The notes beneath the pieces are model-generated. The model saw nothing but the letters and a program-made list of their open reading frames with translations. It did not search any database and was not told the DNA's origin. A stretch of DNA of 64,000 bases from assembly GCA_016710765.1 (NCBI GenBank), contig JADJUJ010000017.1, positions 1 to 64,000 on the forward strand, in the 5' to 3' direction. Positions 1-8,452 of this stretch are shown piece by piece (position 1 is the first letter of the stretch; each line of letters begins with the position of its first letter). The stretch comes from Lewinellaceae bacterium (GTDB lineage Bacteria > Bacteroidota > Bacteroidia > Chitinophagales > Saprospiraceae). The position numbers and the translations under genes were made by a program.

Positions 1-250
1 TTGCTTGGTGGATAAGTTCATTCGCTTCTGTTCCCAGGCGTACCATACTTGGAAAAACAAATTGTGTACTACCTGCTATCAAGCCACCACCAAAATCAAA
101 TAAGGAAAGCAACCGCATATCAAAAGAATCGCTATTTAAATTAAGTTCACCATTTTCAATCGGATTAGAAAAATTTTTGCAGATTAACGGCTCAACTTTT
201 AGTAAAATCACTATCATCAAATAAAACTGCACAAGTACGGGGTTGCCCAT
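1..250 (-). CDS. Hypothetical protein, C-terminal part cut by the window edge
   Basis: An open minus-strand frame runs from an ATG at 250 through the left edge without a stop (about 83 codons visible). The part from about 190 to 1 has a normal amino-acid mix, including LLSLFDFGGGLIAGST. Upstream of about 200 a neighbouring frame (reading AVLFDDSDFTKS) looks more protein-like than this one, so a 1-nt frame change there is likely and the true start lies further upstream. No family recognised. Confidence 0.3.
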   Translation of the reverse strand, partial: MGNPVLVQFYLMIVILLKVEPLICKNFSNPIENGELNLNSDSFDMRLLSLFDFGGGLIAGSTQFVFPSMVRLGTEANELIHQA

Positions 251-366
251 ATCAACAACCAAATCTACACCTCAAACACTACATTTTGTCGGAAAACAAA
301 GTGATTTTAGGCAATATTGCCAACTGTTGAATATACCTAATTAAAATATGTACTGAAGCAAATAAC

Positions 367-651
367 TTAAACTAGGCTTTTGATCTTCAACTCATCAATA
401 TCTTTGACATTAGGGTGAAATAGTTTCAATATATATTCATCAACCCAATCGCAATTGCGTAGTTTAGAGCAGAAATCAACCAATGAAAACTCATTGTTAC
501 AAAGCACAAAATCTTTTGACTTGTCATATTCACTTTCGAAAATTGGGGTCTCGTTCAAGTCTTCGTTTTCATAACTTTCTTTTTCATAAAATGTACGCGT
601 ATCAAAGCCAATAAGAGATTGTACTTCATAGGTTTGGGTCTGTGCTGTCAA
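367..651 (-). CDS. Hypothetical acidic protein, 94 aa
   Basis: A 94-codon minus-strand frame, rich in Asp/Glu and aromatic residues, with no signal peptide, membrane segment or known motif. It has no internal Met. Its first usable codon is a TTG at 651, nine bases after the in-frame stop of the remnant upstream (658-1080). It could be a separate small gene with a TTG start or the tail of that same broken gene. Context is a minus-strand series of short or broken frames resembling immunity-protein neighbourhoods, but no function can be assigned. Confidence 0.4.
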   Translation of the reverse strand: MTAQTQTYEVQSLIGFDTRTFYEKESYENEDLNETPIFESEYDKSKDFVLCNNEFSLVDFCSKLRNCDWVDEYILKLFHPNVKDIDELKIKSLV

Positions 652-657
652 GTTAGT

Positions 658-1080
658 TTAACCCGACACAATTTGTTGGACCAAATTCCGATCGCCCATT
701 ATCATTAATATTGAAAATGGAAATGGCAACCATTGTTTTTCAAATTTTTCAAATCGACACTTATTTAAGACATTGGAAAACAATCCGAGCCGCCGGCTAC
801 GGTTTCCATCAGTGTAATAGTCTTATTTCCATCTAAATAAAAATCTTCTTTGATTTCACCCCCTTATATGGAATAAACTTATCATTCTCATCGGCCAACC
901 TTGCCGTCTGTCAGATAACTTAGATTGGACAAATCTTTCTTCTTTACCAAACTGACTCATCAGAGAAATTAAGAGCAATTTCCAACGTCAATTGCTCTTC
1001 ATCATACTCAAACCATTCGTAAAAATGCATCTTGAAATTATCCGTTCAAGTTAATTTCCAACGGAACAGTAAAATTGAAT
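658..1080 (-). pseudogene. Multiply frameshifted remnant of a small soluble protein
   Basis: Protein-like segments follow one another on the minus strand but in changing frames: FNFTVPLEINLNG, then HFYEWFEYDEEQLTLEIALN, then KKKDLSNLSYLTDGKV, then EDFYLDGNKTITLMETVAGG, then CRFEKFEKQWLPFPFSI, ending at a TAA at 658. At least five frame changes in about 420 bp are needed, more than elsewhere in the window, so decay is more likely than sequencing error alone. The family is not recognised with certainty. Confidence 0.4.
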
Positions 1081-1475
1081 TCCTGGTTTGCAATTAGATT
1101 CATTGAATCAAAATTTAATATTCAATTGTTGATATTCTTATGCTTTGTATAGCCATACATTCAATCTTATGACAAGATTGAATGATAGTTACCTAAAAAA
1201 TTAATGGTACAAGGAAAACTTAGTCTTCATTGGCTAATTAGGTAGACATATATATGTAATGCTAGGCAAATATAGTATTCAAAAGTAAAATTTCAAATAA
1301 AATTGTTTTTTACCCTTAACTCTTAAATACTTATACCTGTCAAGTTTTTTCTTAGAGCATACATAGAAATTTAGTCTTCAATTAGGCCTAAGCCTTGGAA
1401 TTATATTTTAAAAATCAGGCAAATCAAACCGTTATTCAGAATCTTATTCTGCCCTATTGTAGTTATAGACAACCA
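1081..1475. other. AT-rich stretch with no gene seen
   Basis: No frame of convincing composition on either strand. The sequence is AT-rich, like the remnants on either side. Confidence 0.5.
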
Positions 1476-1616
1476 TTAGAAGAGCCCAAGCCATCGATAT
1501 GTCCAGTCGTATACTTCCCCAATGGCGTTGTTCCATGAATCACATTTCTCTGATTTATTCGAATCGAACAATGTCTGCCGATCTAATTTCAGCACAATAC
1601 TGTAGGCTCTACCTAA
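1476..1616 (-). pseudogene. C-terminal fragment of a lost gene
   Basis: The last 45 or so codons of a minus-strand frame ending at 1476 look like real protein (segments LKLDRQTLFDSNKSEKCDSW and YDWTYRWLGLF). Upstream of about 1616 the frame enters GC-rich, low-complexity sequence with Gly/Cys/Trp-rich translation. A coding tail therefore seems to be cut off by a composition boundary at about 1.6 kb. Confidence 0.25.
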
Positions 1617-1888
1617 ACCGCCTCCCCACCCCCCAAAAAACACACAACCCTCCGCCGCTCCAAACCGGCAGAAGGTTGTGTCCATTCGTTTTCCAGCGCC
1701 CCTCCCGTTTTCATTTGGCTCCAGGCGCCATACAGGATGGCAACGCACCACCCGACGGTGTACCGTTGCGGTGTCAAATATAAGCCCGCGGGGCAGCAAC
1801 CATCGGGGCAAAACAAGCAACGGCGCTACCGCGCAAGCAACGGTAATTTGCCGCCACCAAGCGTGCGGCGAGATCGGGCTTTTCCCGT

Positions 1889-1896
1889 TATCTTTG
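1889..1896 (+). promoter_or_regulatory. Bacteroidota-type -7 box (TATCTTTG)
   Basis: TATCTTTG matches the TAnnTTTG -7 consensus of Bacteroidota and lies 21 bases before the kinase ATG at 1918. This would give a very short leader. No clear -33 TTG was confirmed. Confidence 0.35.
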
Positions 1897-1917
1897 GCTA
1901 AACTTCCCGCGCAGCCC

Positions 1918-4772
1918 ATGCACCACCGCTTGTTCGTCCTATTGCTTTGCTGCTGCCTGCCGCTTACCAGGGCAGCGGGGCAGGATGCTGCACTGCCCTA
2001 CCGGCTGTACACCATCCGCGACGGACTGGCACAACAAAAGGTGCGCTGCTTCCTGGAAGATTCCCGGGGCTACACCTGGGTGGGCACCAACAGCGGCTTT
2101 TCCCGTTTCGATGGGCGTACGCTGCAGCCCTATGGCCGCAAGGGAGGGCTTTCCGGGCCGCCAAATTTACAGCATGCTGGAGGGCCCCGACGGCGCCATC
2201 TGGTACCGCAGCGCCGATTCGGTGTTTCGCTTCGACGGGGTGCACGACACGCCCCTGCCGCTCACACCAGCGTTCTGGCAGGCACAGCAGCCCAGGCTTT
2301 GGGCACTCATCCCCTGCAGCCTTGAAACGCTGCTCAAAGGCCGCTTTCCCGAATTGGACGCACTGGGCGAAACCTGCCTCGGCTGGTACGATGCCGAAGG
2401 CGGCTACCTGGTGTTCGACCCTCAGCGGCGCGTTTGCCATAGGCTTACCGACCACCACGAATTTCTGCCCTTGCCCCCTGGCCTGCCTGAGGAGATGAGC
2501 ATTTCCCCTTCCATGCGCTACCTCTGGACGGAAAAGGGTTACTACACCTACCTCCATGGCGCACTGCAATGCGTAGCCGCGCCCGACGCCCACGGCATCC
2601 CGCAGGTGCTGCTCCCCGATGCCCCCGAGGTTTACCACCAAATTATCCGCAACGAACCTACTTTCTGGTACCTACAAGATGGGCTGTACCGGCAACTCAC
2701 TGCGCTGCCGTTCAACCGGGTGGACAAAATTTTCCAGGACAGTCGGCAACGGATTTTTGTCGCCACCGACGAGGGCATGGCTGTGCTCTATGCCCGCGGC
2801 CCCGAAACCATCCGGCTTCCGCAAGTGCAATACCCCAGGTCGGTACTGCCAGGCAAAAACGGCCAGGTGTGGATCGGATCATACCGTGATGGCATGGTTG
2901 CCCTCAACACGCGAACGCTGCGCACCCAACAGTACCCGCTGCCCGATAACGGCAATATCCACCAGCTGTTTCCCGGAAAACTGGAGGGCCCGGCAGGCGA
3001 ACGGCTCTTTGGCGGATACAAAGGGTTTTATTTCCTGCGGGGGCAAAAACTCGATTTCTTTTCCCTCAACGAACCCATTGAAGCCCTCGCCTGGGATGCC
3101 CGGCAGCAGCGCTACCTGGTGGCGGGCAAGCAGTTGTACGCCATCGATGCCGGCTTGCGCCGGGTCAGCAACACCTTTGCGCTGCCGCCGGCATTTACGC
3201 GGAACGAAGGCGTTTCCGACATTAAACTGGCGCCCGACGGCAGCATTTGGCTGGCCGCCCGCGGTGGCCTCCTGCACTGCTCGGCTGCTGGCGACAGTCT
3301 GCGCTTTTACCCGCAGCCTTACCCCTGCAAGCAGTCTGCTGTTCGACGACAGCGGCGCCTTGTGGGCGGGCGGTGGCAAGGGGCTGCTGTGCTACAACCC
3401 ACAGCAGGATGCCTTCGAACCGGCTGGCACGGCGTTCGTGCATGCGGGCGTCAACAACCTGGTGCTGCTGCCCGGGCGCCAACTGGCGGTAGTCACCGAC
3501 GTCGACCTGCTGCTCTTGCAGTTGCCGGAATTGTCGCTGCGCGGATACTGGTCGGACAAAAACGGCTATCAACTGTTGGAAGCCTGTAAAAATGGCGCCA
3601 GCTTCGACGGCCAATTTCTCTGGATACCATCCGGCAACGGCATTCAGCGCCTGCGCATCGATTGGGCAGAAAAGGCCCGAACAGGCATGGCATTGCGGCT
3701 CGACCGCGTGGAAGGGCAACCCGTTTCGCTGCTCAACAGCAACAAGCAGGGGATAAGCATCCGCGGCAGCAACCTGACGCTCGACCTGAGTCTGCTCAAT
3801 TGCGAATACGAATACATGGTGCCCGAGTACCGCCTTAATGGTGGCGCCTGGCTGCCCGGCAGCCTGATCAGCCTCCGCATCCCCAACCTGCAAGAGGGCA
3901 ACAACGCCATCGACCTGCGGGTGCGGATTCCCGGTATTCCGGAACAGGAATGGCCCGGCACAGCCCTCACGGTTGGGGCCAGTCTGCCCTGGCAGCAGCA
4001 GCCCTGGGTGCCGGTTTTCGTTGTCGTGGTGGTGGGGGCGGCGCTGGGCTTGGGCCTGCGGTACTGGCGCAGCCGGCAGCATGAAAAGCAACTGTCGTCG
4101 CAACTGCTTCAGGTGCAACTGGCCACGGTGCAGGCGCAGTTGAATCCGCACGTGTTGTTCAACTTGCTGGCGTCGCTGCAAAACTCCATCGCCAACCGCA
4201 GCAAGGAGGTAAGCCAGCGGCACCTCGTGCAGTTGTCGATGCTGATTCGGGAAATCCTGGAATTGTCCATGACCACCGATGATGGCGACAGCAGCAAGAT
4301 ACCGGCGATCAGTTTGAGCCGGGAAATCCAATTTTTGAACAATTATTTGCAGTTGGAGGCCAGTCAGTTCAGTCCGCCCTTCCAGTTTGAAGTCGTTACT
4401 GCCTTGCAATCGGATCCCGATGCCTTGTCCATTCCGCCCCTGCTGGCGCAGCCGCTGGCGGAAAATGCCGTGCAGCACGGCTTGCGGCCGTCTAAAAACC
4501 CCGATTTGCGCCTGCGCATTGTGATCACCGAAACCGAGGATCATTTGTACATTCGGGTGGAAGACAACGGTGTTGGGCTGCACAGCAAATTTGCGCATCC
4601 CATGCACCCCTTGCGGTACCAATCGAGGGGCAGCGAGATGTTGCAAAAACGCCTTGATTTGTTCCGGCAACTGGGCCTGCAGGCAGAATGCTGGCTGGAA
4701 GACGGTGTGGAAGGCGGCACCGTTGCAACGCTAAAAATTCAAAAACTACACCATGCGCATCATTCTGATTGA
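1918..4772 (+). CDS. LytS-type sensor histidine kinase with periplasmic beta-propeller
   Basis: Membrane sensor kinase of about 950 aa. A signal peptide (MHHRLFVLLLCCCLPLTRA) precedes Reg_prop-type propeller repeats (DSRGYTWVGTNSGFSRFDG, GPDGAIWYRSADSVFRFDG, DDSGALWAGGGKGLLCYNP). After these come a Y_Y_Y-like segment, one membrane helix (VPVFVVVVVGAALGLGLRYW), a His_kinase (PF06580) box with the phospho-acceptor in QLNPHVLFNLLASLQNSI, and a GHKL ATPase domain (ENAVQHGL, VEDNGVGL). Two 1-nt frame changes are needed, near 2156 (in a GGG run) and near 3320, probably sequencing indels. The gene overlaps the LytTR regulator by 20 bp, so the pair is co-transcribed and very likely a cognate two-component system. 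Signal unknown. Confidence 0.85.
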
Positions 4773-5532
4773 AGACAACCCGCAGGTGCGGGAACTGATC
4801 CGTAGCCTGCTGGCCCAGTATGCCCCGGATGTGTCGGTGGTGGGCGAAGCGGAAAGCGTGGAGGCGGGTCTTCCGCTGTTGCAACACACGGCGGCAGAAC
4901 TGTGGCTGCTCGACATCGAGTTGCGGGACGGCAACGTGTTTGAGTTGCTGGACCAGCTTGAGCCCAGCTTCCTGGAGGAGCACAAACTGATCTTTCTGAC
5001 GGCGTTCAGTGACTTCGACTATGTGGTGCAGGCGCTGCGCAAATCGGCGGTGGATTACCTGCTCAAGCCCGTCGACCCCACCCAGTTGCAGCTGGCGCTG
5101 GCCAAGGTGCGGCTGGATTTGCCCCAGATGAACCTGCGGCAAAAACTGGAAGAAATCAAATCGCTGATGCACAAGGGTCAGGAGATGTCGCCGCAGTTGT
5201 TTCGCGTACCCATGTTCCTGCCCAAATCGGCCATCCGCTACGTAGAAACCAGCGATATCCTGTACCTGGAGGGCGATGAAAACATCAGCATCGTGTACAC
5301 CCTTACCAATGGAAAATTCAGCACCGTGCGGAACCTGGGTTTTTACAAAGACCTGCTGCTGGAAAAAGCGGGTTTCCTGCAGATTTCCAAAAAATACCTG
5401 GTCAACAGCCGGCACATCACCCGCTTCGAGGCTTCCGAGGGCACGGTGGAGCTCACCGATGGCACATCGCTGCCGAGTTCACGGCGGGGTGGGCAGTATT
5501 TGCTGGAGTATTTTCGGTCGGTGTTTCGGTGA
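4753..5532 (+). CDS. LytTR-family response regulator
   Basis: 259-aa regulator with an N-terminal receiver (acidic pocket IEDN, phospho-acceptor Asp in LLDIELRDG, Thr in FLTAFSD, Lys in LLKPVD). The C-terminal half is a LytTR DNA-binding domain (SDILYLEGDENIS, FLQISKKYLVNSRHITRFE). The start overlaps the kinase end by 20 bp, the usual arrangement for translational coupling. The last 39 bp are duplicated exactly 2200 bp downstream at 7694-7732. Confidence 0.9.
   Translation: MRIILIEDNPQVRELIRSLLAQYAPDVSVVGEAESVEAGLPLLQHTAAELWLLDIELRDGNVFELLDQLEPSFLEEHKLIFLTAFSDFDYVVQALRKSAVDYLLKPVDPTQLQLALAKVRLDLPQMNLRQKLEEIKSLMHKGQEMSPQLFRVPMFLPKSAIRYVETSDILYLEGDENISIVYTLTNGKFSTVRNLGFYKDLLLEKAGFLQISKKYLVNSRHITRFEASEGTVELTDGTSLPSSRRGGQYLLEYFRSVFR
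5494..5532. repeat. 39-bp direct repeat, copy 1 (3' end of the LytTR gene)
   Basis: The final 39 bp of the response-regulator gene, up to and including its TGA, recur without mismatch at 7694-7732. The bases just outside differ on both sides. Together the copies bracket the small cysteine-rich cassette. Confidence 0.9.
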
Positions 5533-5576
5533 GGGGGCTTGGGATGGGTTGAGGTCAATAATGGTACTTCATACCA

Positions 5577-5819
5577 TTATGAATCTCCTTTAAATAGCCG
5601 AATATTGACACCCAACTCATGGCATCTGTTGCATAATTTCTCGGCTATTTCTATTTCACTTCTAACTTGTCTTCCACAACTTTCACAATGGGCTCTGCCA
5701 AATTCGCGATAAAAAGCAAGTTGGCAACTGTTGCACCTACCGCCATCGGTGGCGGCAAACCACCATTGGCCAATTAAATCCTTGCCACATTCTTTGCATT
5801 TAAATTTTGAATCACTCAT
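5577..5819 (-). CDS. Small zinc-ribbon protein, 80 aa
   Basis: The protein carries four CxxC pairs (CKEC, CNSC, CESC, CNRC), enough to bind two Zn ions in a LIM-like or double zinc-ribbon fold. It has no membrane segment or signal peptide. The ATG at 5819 gives a clean short start (MSDSKFKCKEC). It is the last of four minus-strand small genes between the two 39-bp repeats. Such ribbons can act as adaptors, but no specific function is supported. Confidence 0.6.
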   Translation of the reverse strand: MSDSKFKCKECGKDLIGQWWFAATDGGRCNSCQLAFYREFGRAHCESCGRQVRSEIEIAEKLCNRCHELGVNIRLFKGDS

Positions 5820-5971
5820 GGTTTTTCAAATTTTGGTGAACTAATGTTATGATGACTAACATTGGGGCTCGCCTAATAATCTGGGGCTTAGCCATTTTGA
5901 AACAAGAAACAATCTTATTTTTTTCAACGGCAAAAAGGCAACAGATTCTTCAACTTTTTGAATAAACAGAT

Positions 5972-6181
5972 CAATTTGTCACTTTTTTGTGGCCAAAAAA
6001 GTAACCAAAAAAGCCCATGGCTTTTTACAAATCCTACGCTTTTGCTTGTTGATGGAGGCGGCGCAAAAAAAAACTCGCCCATCGATTTCGTCCGGGCTCC
6101 GCCCTTTCTTATTCAGTTGGCTCATACAGTTTTTTGCTTCATCCGCCTCCATCAACGCAAAATCGGGATTTGTAAAAGGCC
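5972..6181. repeat. Large hairpin element A
   Basis: The left arm (6019-6075) and right arm (6128-6181) are imperfect inverted copies of about 54 bp; both contain GTTGATGGAGGCGG or its complement and ACAAATCC or its complement. A short palindrome ACTTTTTTGTGGCCAAAAAAGT-like hairpin flanks it at 5976-5998. The same layout in opposite orientation occurs at 10485-10671 (element B). No open frame of note. It could be a MITE-like or REP-like element. Confidence 0.7.
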
Positions 6182-6453
6182 AAGCCCGTAGCGCCGCGAT
6201 CCTACTTAAAATAAATATTACACACCTTTAGTTTTGATGTATAATTTCATGACGGACATGTTAAACCATTAATAATCAGGCAACATAAATGTTTCAGTTG
6301 GCTAAATCCCGGATAAGAGCGTAATTTAGAATTGCATTTTTGATTATTATATTAATCCTTAATTAGTAACACTTGCTAATTATTTAAAAATTGTAATGCA
6401 CCATACAGCAACTGACTTTGTAAGTTTCATTATTCCTTTTTATTAATTAAGCA

Positions 6454-6951
6454 TTATTCATTGCAAAAATTCTTGTATAAGGATTCCATGGTATCCTTAT
6501 ACAAACAATATGCTTCAAACCATTTTTTAGTCTCTATCAAAATACAAATTCCGGCTATTTGATTGTGCCATAGGTTTTCATATATTTCAGACCTGTTCTC
6601 ATTTTGATTTATAGCATCAATCAATTTTGGTGAGCGTTGATAATACTCGATTATATCAGATTGAAATTGATCGTGTAAATATTCATCCCGAAGTTGTCGA
6701 AGTAAACGCAACTCCCTGCAATTGTCATTTTTTCCCATAGCAATAACCGCGGTTGTTGTGACCAAACAGCCTTCACAATCACATTTTACTATTGGGCAAC
6801 TGCAATCATAAGGGTCATTATGCGACCATTCGCTATGTCCCTGGCAACCAGAAATTATCACCCTGTAATTTGTTGGGTCATTAACTTTTACATAGTGGCA
6901 CCTTTTTTTACGGCCCGTACCACGACAGATTGGACATTTTGGATTTGCCAT
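6454..6951 (-). CDS. CFI-box-CTERM-like protein with zinc-binding N-terminus
   Basis: 165 aa. The N-terminus has a zinc-knuckle-like CPICRGTG motif and several further Cys/His residues (residues about 5-60). The C-terminal ~110 residues match the general pattern I know for the CFI-box-CTERM domain: a Cys followed by a Thr-rich box (here CLVTTTAV instead of CFITTA), then ELRLLRQLRDEYL, EYYQRSPKLIDAI and a helical end. This tail is found on diverse, mostly uncharacterised bacterial proteins. The gene follows the 57-aa and zinc-ribbon genes on the same strand with short gaps. Confidence 0.6.
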   Translation of the reverse strand: MANPKCPICRGTGRKKRCHYVKVNDPTNYRVIISGCQGHSEWSHNDPYDCSCPIVKCDCEGCLVTTTAVIAMGKNDNCRELRLLRQLRDEYLHDQFQSDIIEYYQRSPKLIDAINQNENRSEIYENLWHNQIAGICILIETKKWFEAYCLYKDTMESLYKNFCNE

Positions 6952-6973
6952 ATAGATTCAGTTTTTAGGCACA

Positions 6974-7147
6974 TTAAGCGTTTAGTTTCCTCATTCCGTC
7001 CTTATAGCCATCATCGTATCCTTGGATGTACGTTTCAACATAATTGGATGATGCCAATGATTTTAAATTTGCCTTGACATAATTTTTAGGCTTCTTCGCC
7101 AGTGCATCAGACATTCCTTGATTGTAGCCGTCGTTGTAACCGTTCAT
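6974..7147 (-). CDS. 57-aa GY-rich small protein
   Basis: ATG at 7147, TAA at 6974. The protein begins MNGYNDGYNQGMSDALAKKP and ends YIQGYDDGYKDGMRKLNA. Two GYxxGYxxGM motifs bracket a basic middle, so it is internally symmetric. It lies 14 bp after the zinc-ribbon gene stop (7162) and 22 bp before the CFI-box gene start (6951), which strongly suggests one transcript. Comparable GYxxG small proteins occur beside CFI-box genes, as far as I recall; function unknown. Confidence 0.55.
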   Translation of the reverse strand: MNGYNDGYNQGMSDALAKKPKNYVKANLKSLASSNYVETYIQGYDDGYKDGMRKLNA

Positions 7148-7161
7148 GGTAGATAATTTTT

Positions 7162-7449
7162 TTAATCCATTTTAATAAATTCAGATTCATTCCAATCCTT
7201 GCCTTCCTTCCATTGTCGATCAGGGCGTTGCCATCCCCACCAATTAGGTCCACAAAGCAGATGTACGACATCCACGGGGTCCGTAATTTTCCGGCTACCA
7301 CATTTTGGGCATTGATACCAATTTCTGTCCTGGTTACAACTCACACAATAAACGCTTTTGCAATCCCAACATTTGGTCATTGGATTAAAGTCTCTTTGTG
7401 CCTGTATACCACAGGATGGACAACGTCTGTATACTTTGTTAATCGTCAT
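7162..7449 (-). CDS. Zinc-ribbon protein, 95 aa
   Basis: Four CxxC pairs are visible (CPSC, CWDC, CVSC, CPKC), forming a rubredoxin- or ribbon-like Zn module in residues about 10-55, followed by a Trp-rich tail (CGPNWWGWQRPDRQW). No signal or membrane segment. It is the first gene of the 7449 to 6454 minus-strand cluster. It resembles the other cassette zinc ribbon (5577-5819) in kind but not closely in sequence. Confidence 0.6.
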   Translation of the reverse strand: MTINKVYRRCPSCGIQAQRDFNPMTKCWDCKSVYCVSCNQDRNWYQCPKCGSRKITDPVDVVHLLCGPNWWGWQRPDRQWKEGKDWNESEFIKMD

Positions 7450-7693
7450 AGTTTGGACAAGTATTTGGTTTGACCATCACCAAAATTTCGATATAGTTGA
7501 TAAAAAAATCCAACATAATGCTCTGCAATAAAACAAAACAAAACCTCAAGACCCTAGGATCAGCCGAAGTAAAAAATGAACGACCGTAAATGGCCAATAA
7601 ACGACGAAAAATAGTAATGTGGCCATCAGTAATGGCCAAACGGATCAGCGGCCTCCAACAAAAAAGACCAGAGAGAAAATACGCCAACTAGTA

Positions 7694-7732
7694 CAGTATT
7701 TGCTGGAGTATTTTCGGTCGGTGTTTCGGTGA
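7694..7732. repeat. 39-bp direct repeat, copy 2
   Basis: Identical to the last 39 bp of the response-regulator gene (5494-5532), including its stop codon, but here without any upstream coding sequence. It marks the right border of the 2.2-kb cassette. Confidence 0.9.
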
Positions 7733-7787
7733 AAGGGGGGACTTTATTGACCGACGGAGCAGCAGGTTCCTACAAAGTTCTGTCGGC

Positions 7788-7867
7788 AAGTTCCCTCCCA
7801 CGCCTGCGGCGTGCTCAGGATGACAAGGATTGATCGCGTTTCAACGTACCTATTCAAAGCCCGGAGG
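7788..7867. repeat. 80-bp dispersed repeat, copy 1
   Basis: Begins AAGTTCCCTCCCACGCC and ends AAGCCCGGAGG. It contains the palindrome CACGCCTGCGGCGTG. Three further copies are at 8339, 10315 and 10733, all in the same orientation. Confidence 0.85.
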
Positions 7868-8338
7868 GATACCGATTACGCAAAAGAACAATCCGGATCG
7901 CAGGCAACTGGCAGAGCATAAGGCCATGGTTATGGCCAACCAACGTAGAACTTTGAAAAAAAATCGGTCTGTGCTACCGCAGATTTTTGCGCAGCAAAAC
8001 ATCTGCGGCTTCTGCGCGTTCTGCGGGACAATTAGTTTGCGCAGCAAACTGGAAAGATCAAGACCGTATGCAGTTTTGCAGGCGGGCGGGTTGAGGCACG
8101 CTGGTTATGGCCAGCCTGTTTCAAATTTTGAGGCGAGACACATCATGGGGCCCAACTGAGCAAAATCCGAATAAGTTTTTTATTGTAGTTCAAAAAATAT
8201 CCTGTAATGTGGTCGTCTGGAATTATGATGTCGAAATTAACGGGTTTGTGCCCTTTTTCGGCAATCATGTACCGATTTGTTGCTTTTTGTCTTGAGTATC
8301 AGGGCAATAAAGTAGAAATCAGCAAAATAAACATCAGC

Positions 8339-8418
8339 AAGTTCCCTCCCACACCTGCGGCATGCTCAAAATGACAAGGATTGATGGCTTTTCAACGCAC
8401 CGACACGATGCCCGGAGG
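8339..8418. repeat. 80-bp dispersed repeat, copy 2
   Basis: The most divergent copy (CACACCTGCGGCATG instead of CACGCCTGCGGCGTG). It sits 34 bp past the stop of the TPR-LytTR gene and is preceded by AAAGTAGAAATCAGCAAAAT, which also precedes copy 4. Confidence 0.8.
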
Positions 8419-8452
8419 GATAGAAACGGGGTTTATTTTAAATCTGAAACCC

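Larger units (their letters stand above)
7733..8452. other. Repeat-rich intergenic region without a supported gene
   Basis: Holds two copies of the 80-bp dispersed repeat (7788-7867, 8339-8418) and short palindromes such as the GCGCAGCAAA-type sequence near 7990-8050. Plus-strand frames here begin inside the repeat and have no protein character. Confidence 0.5.

Noticed and set aside
1499..1783. Plus-strand frame upstream of the kinase
   Set aside because: Low-complexity composition (Pro/Arg/Cys) and no start context; it overlaps better-supported minus-strand coding remains.
5958..6231. Plus-strand frames across hairpin element A
   Set aside because: They cover the inverted arms and have no codon bias or conserved motif.
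7830..8159. Plus-strand frame beginning MIAFQRTYSKPGG
   Set aside because: Its start lies in the 80-bp repeat, and the same start recurs at 8381, 10357 and 10745 with unrelated continuations.
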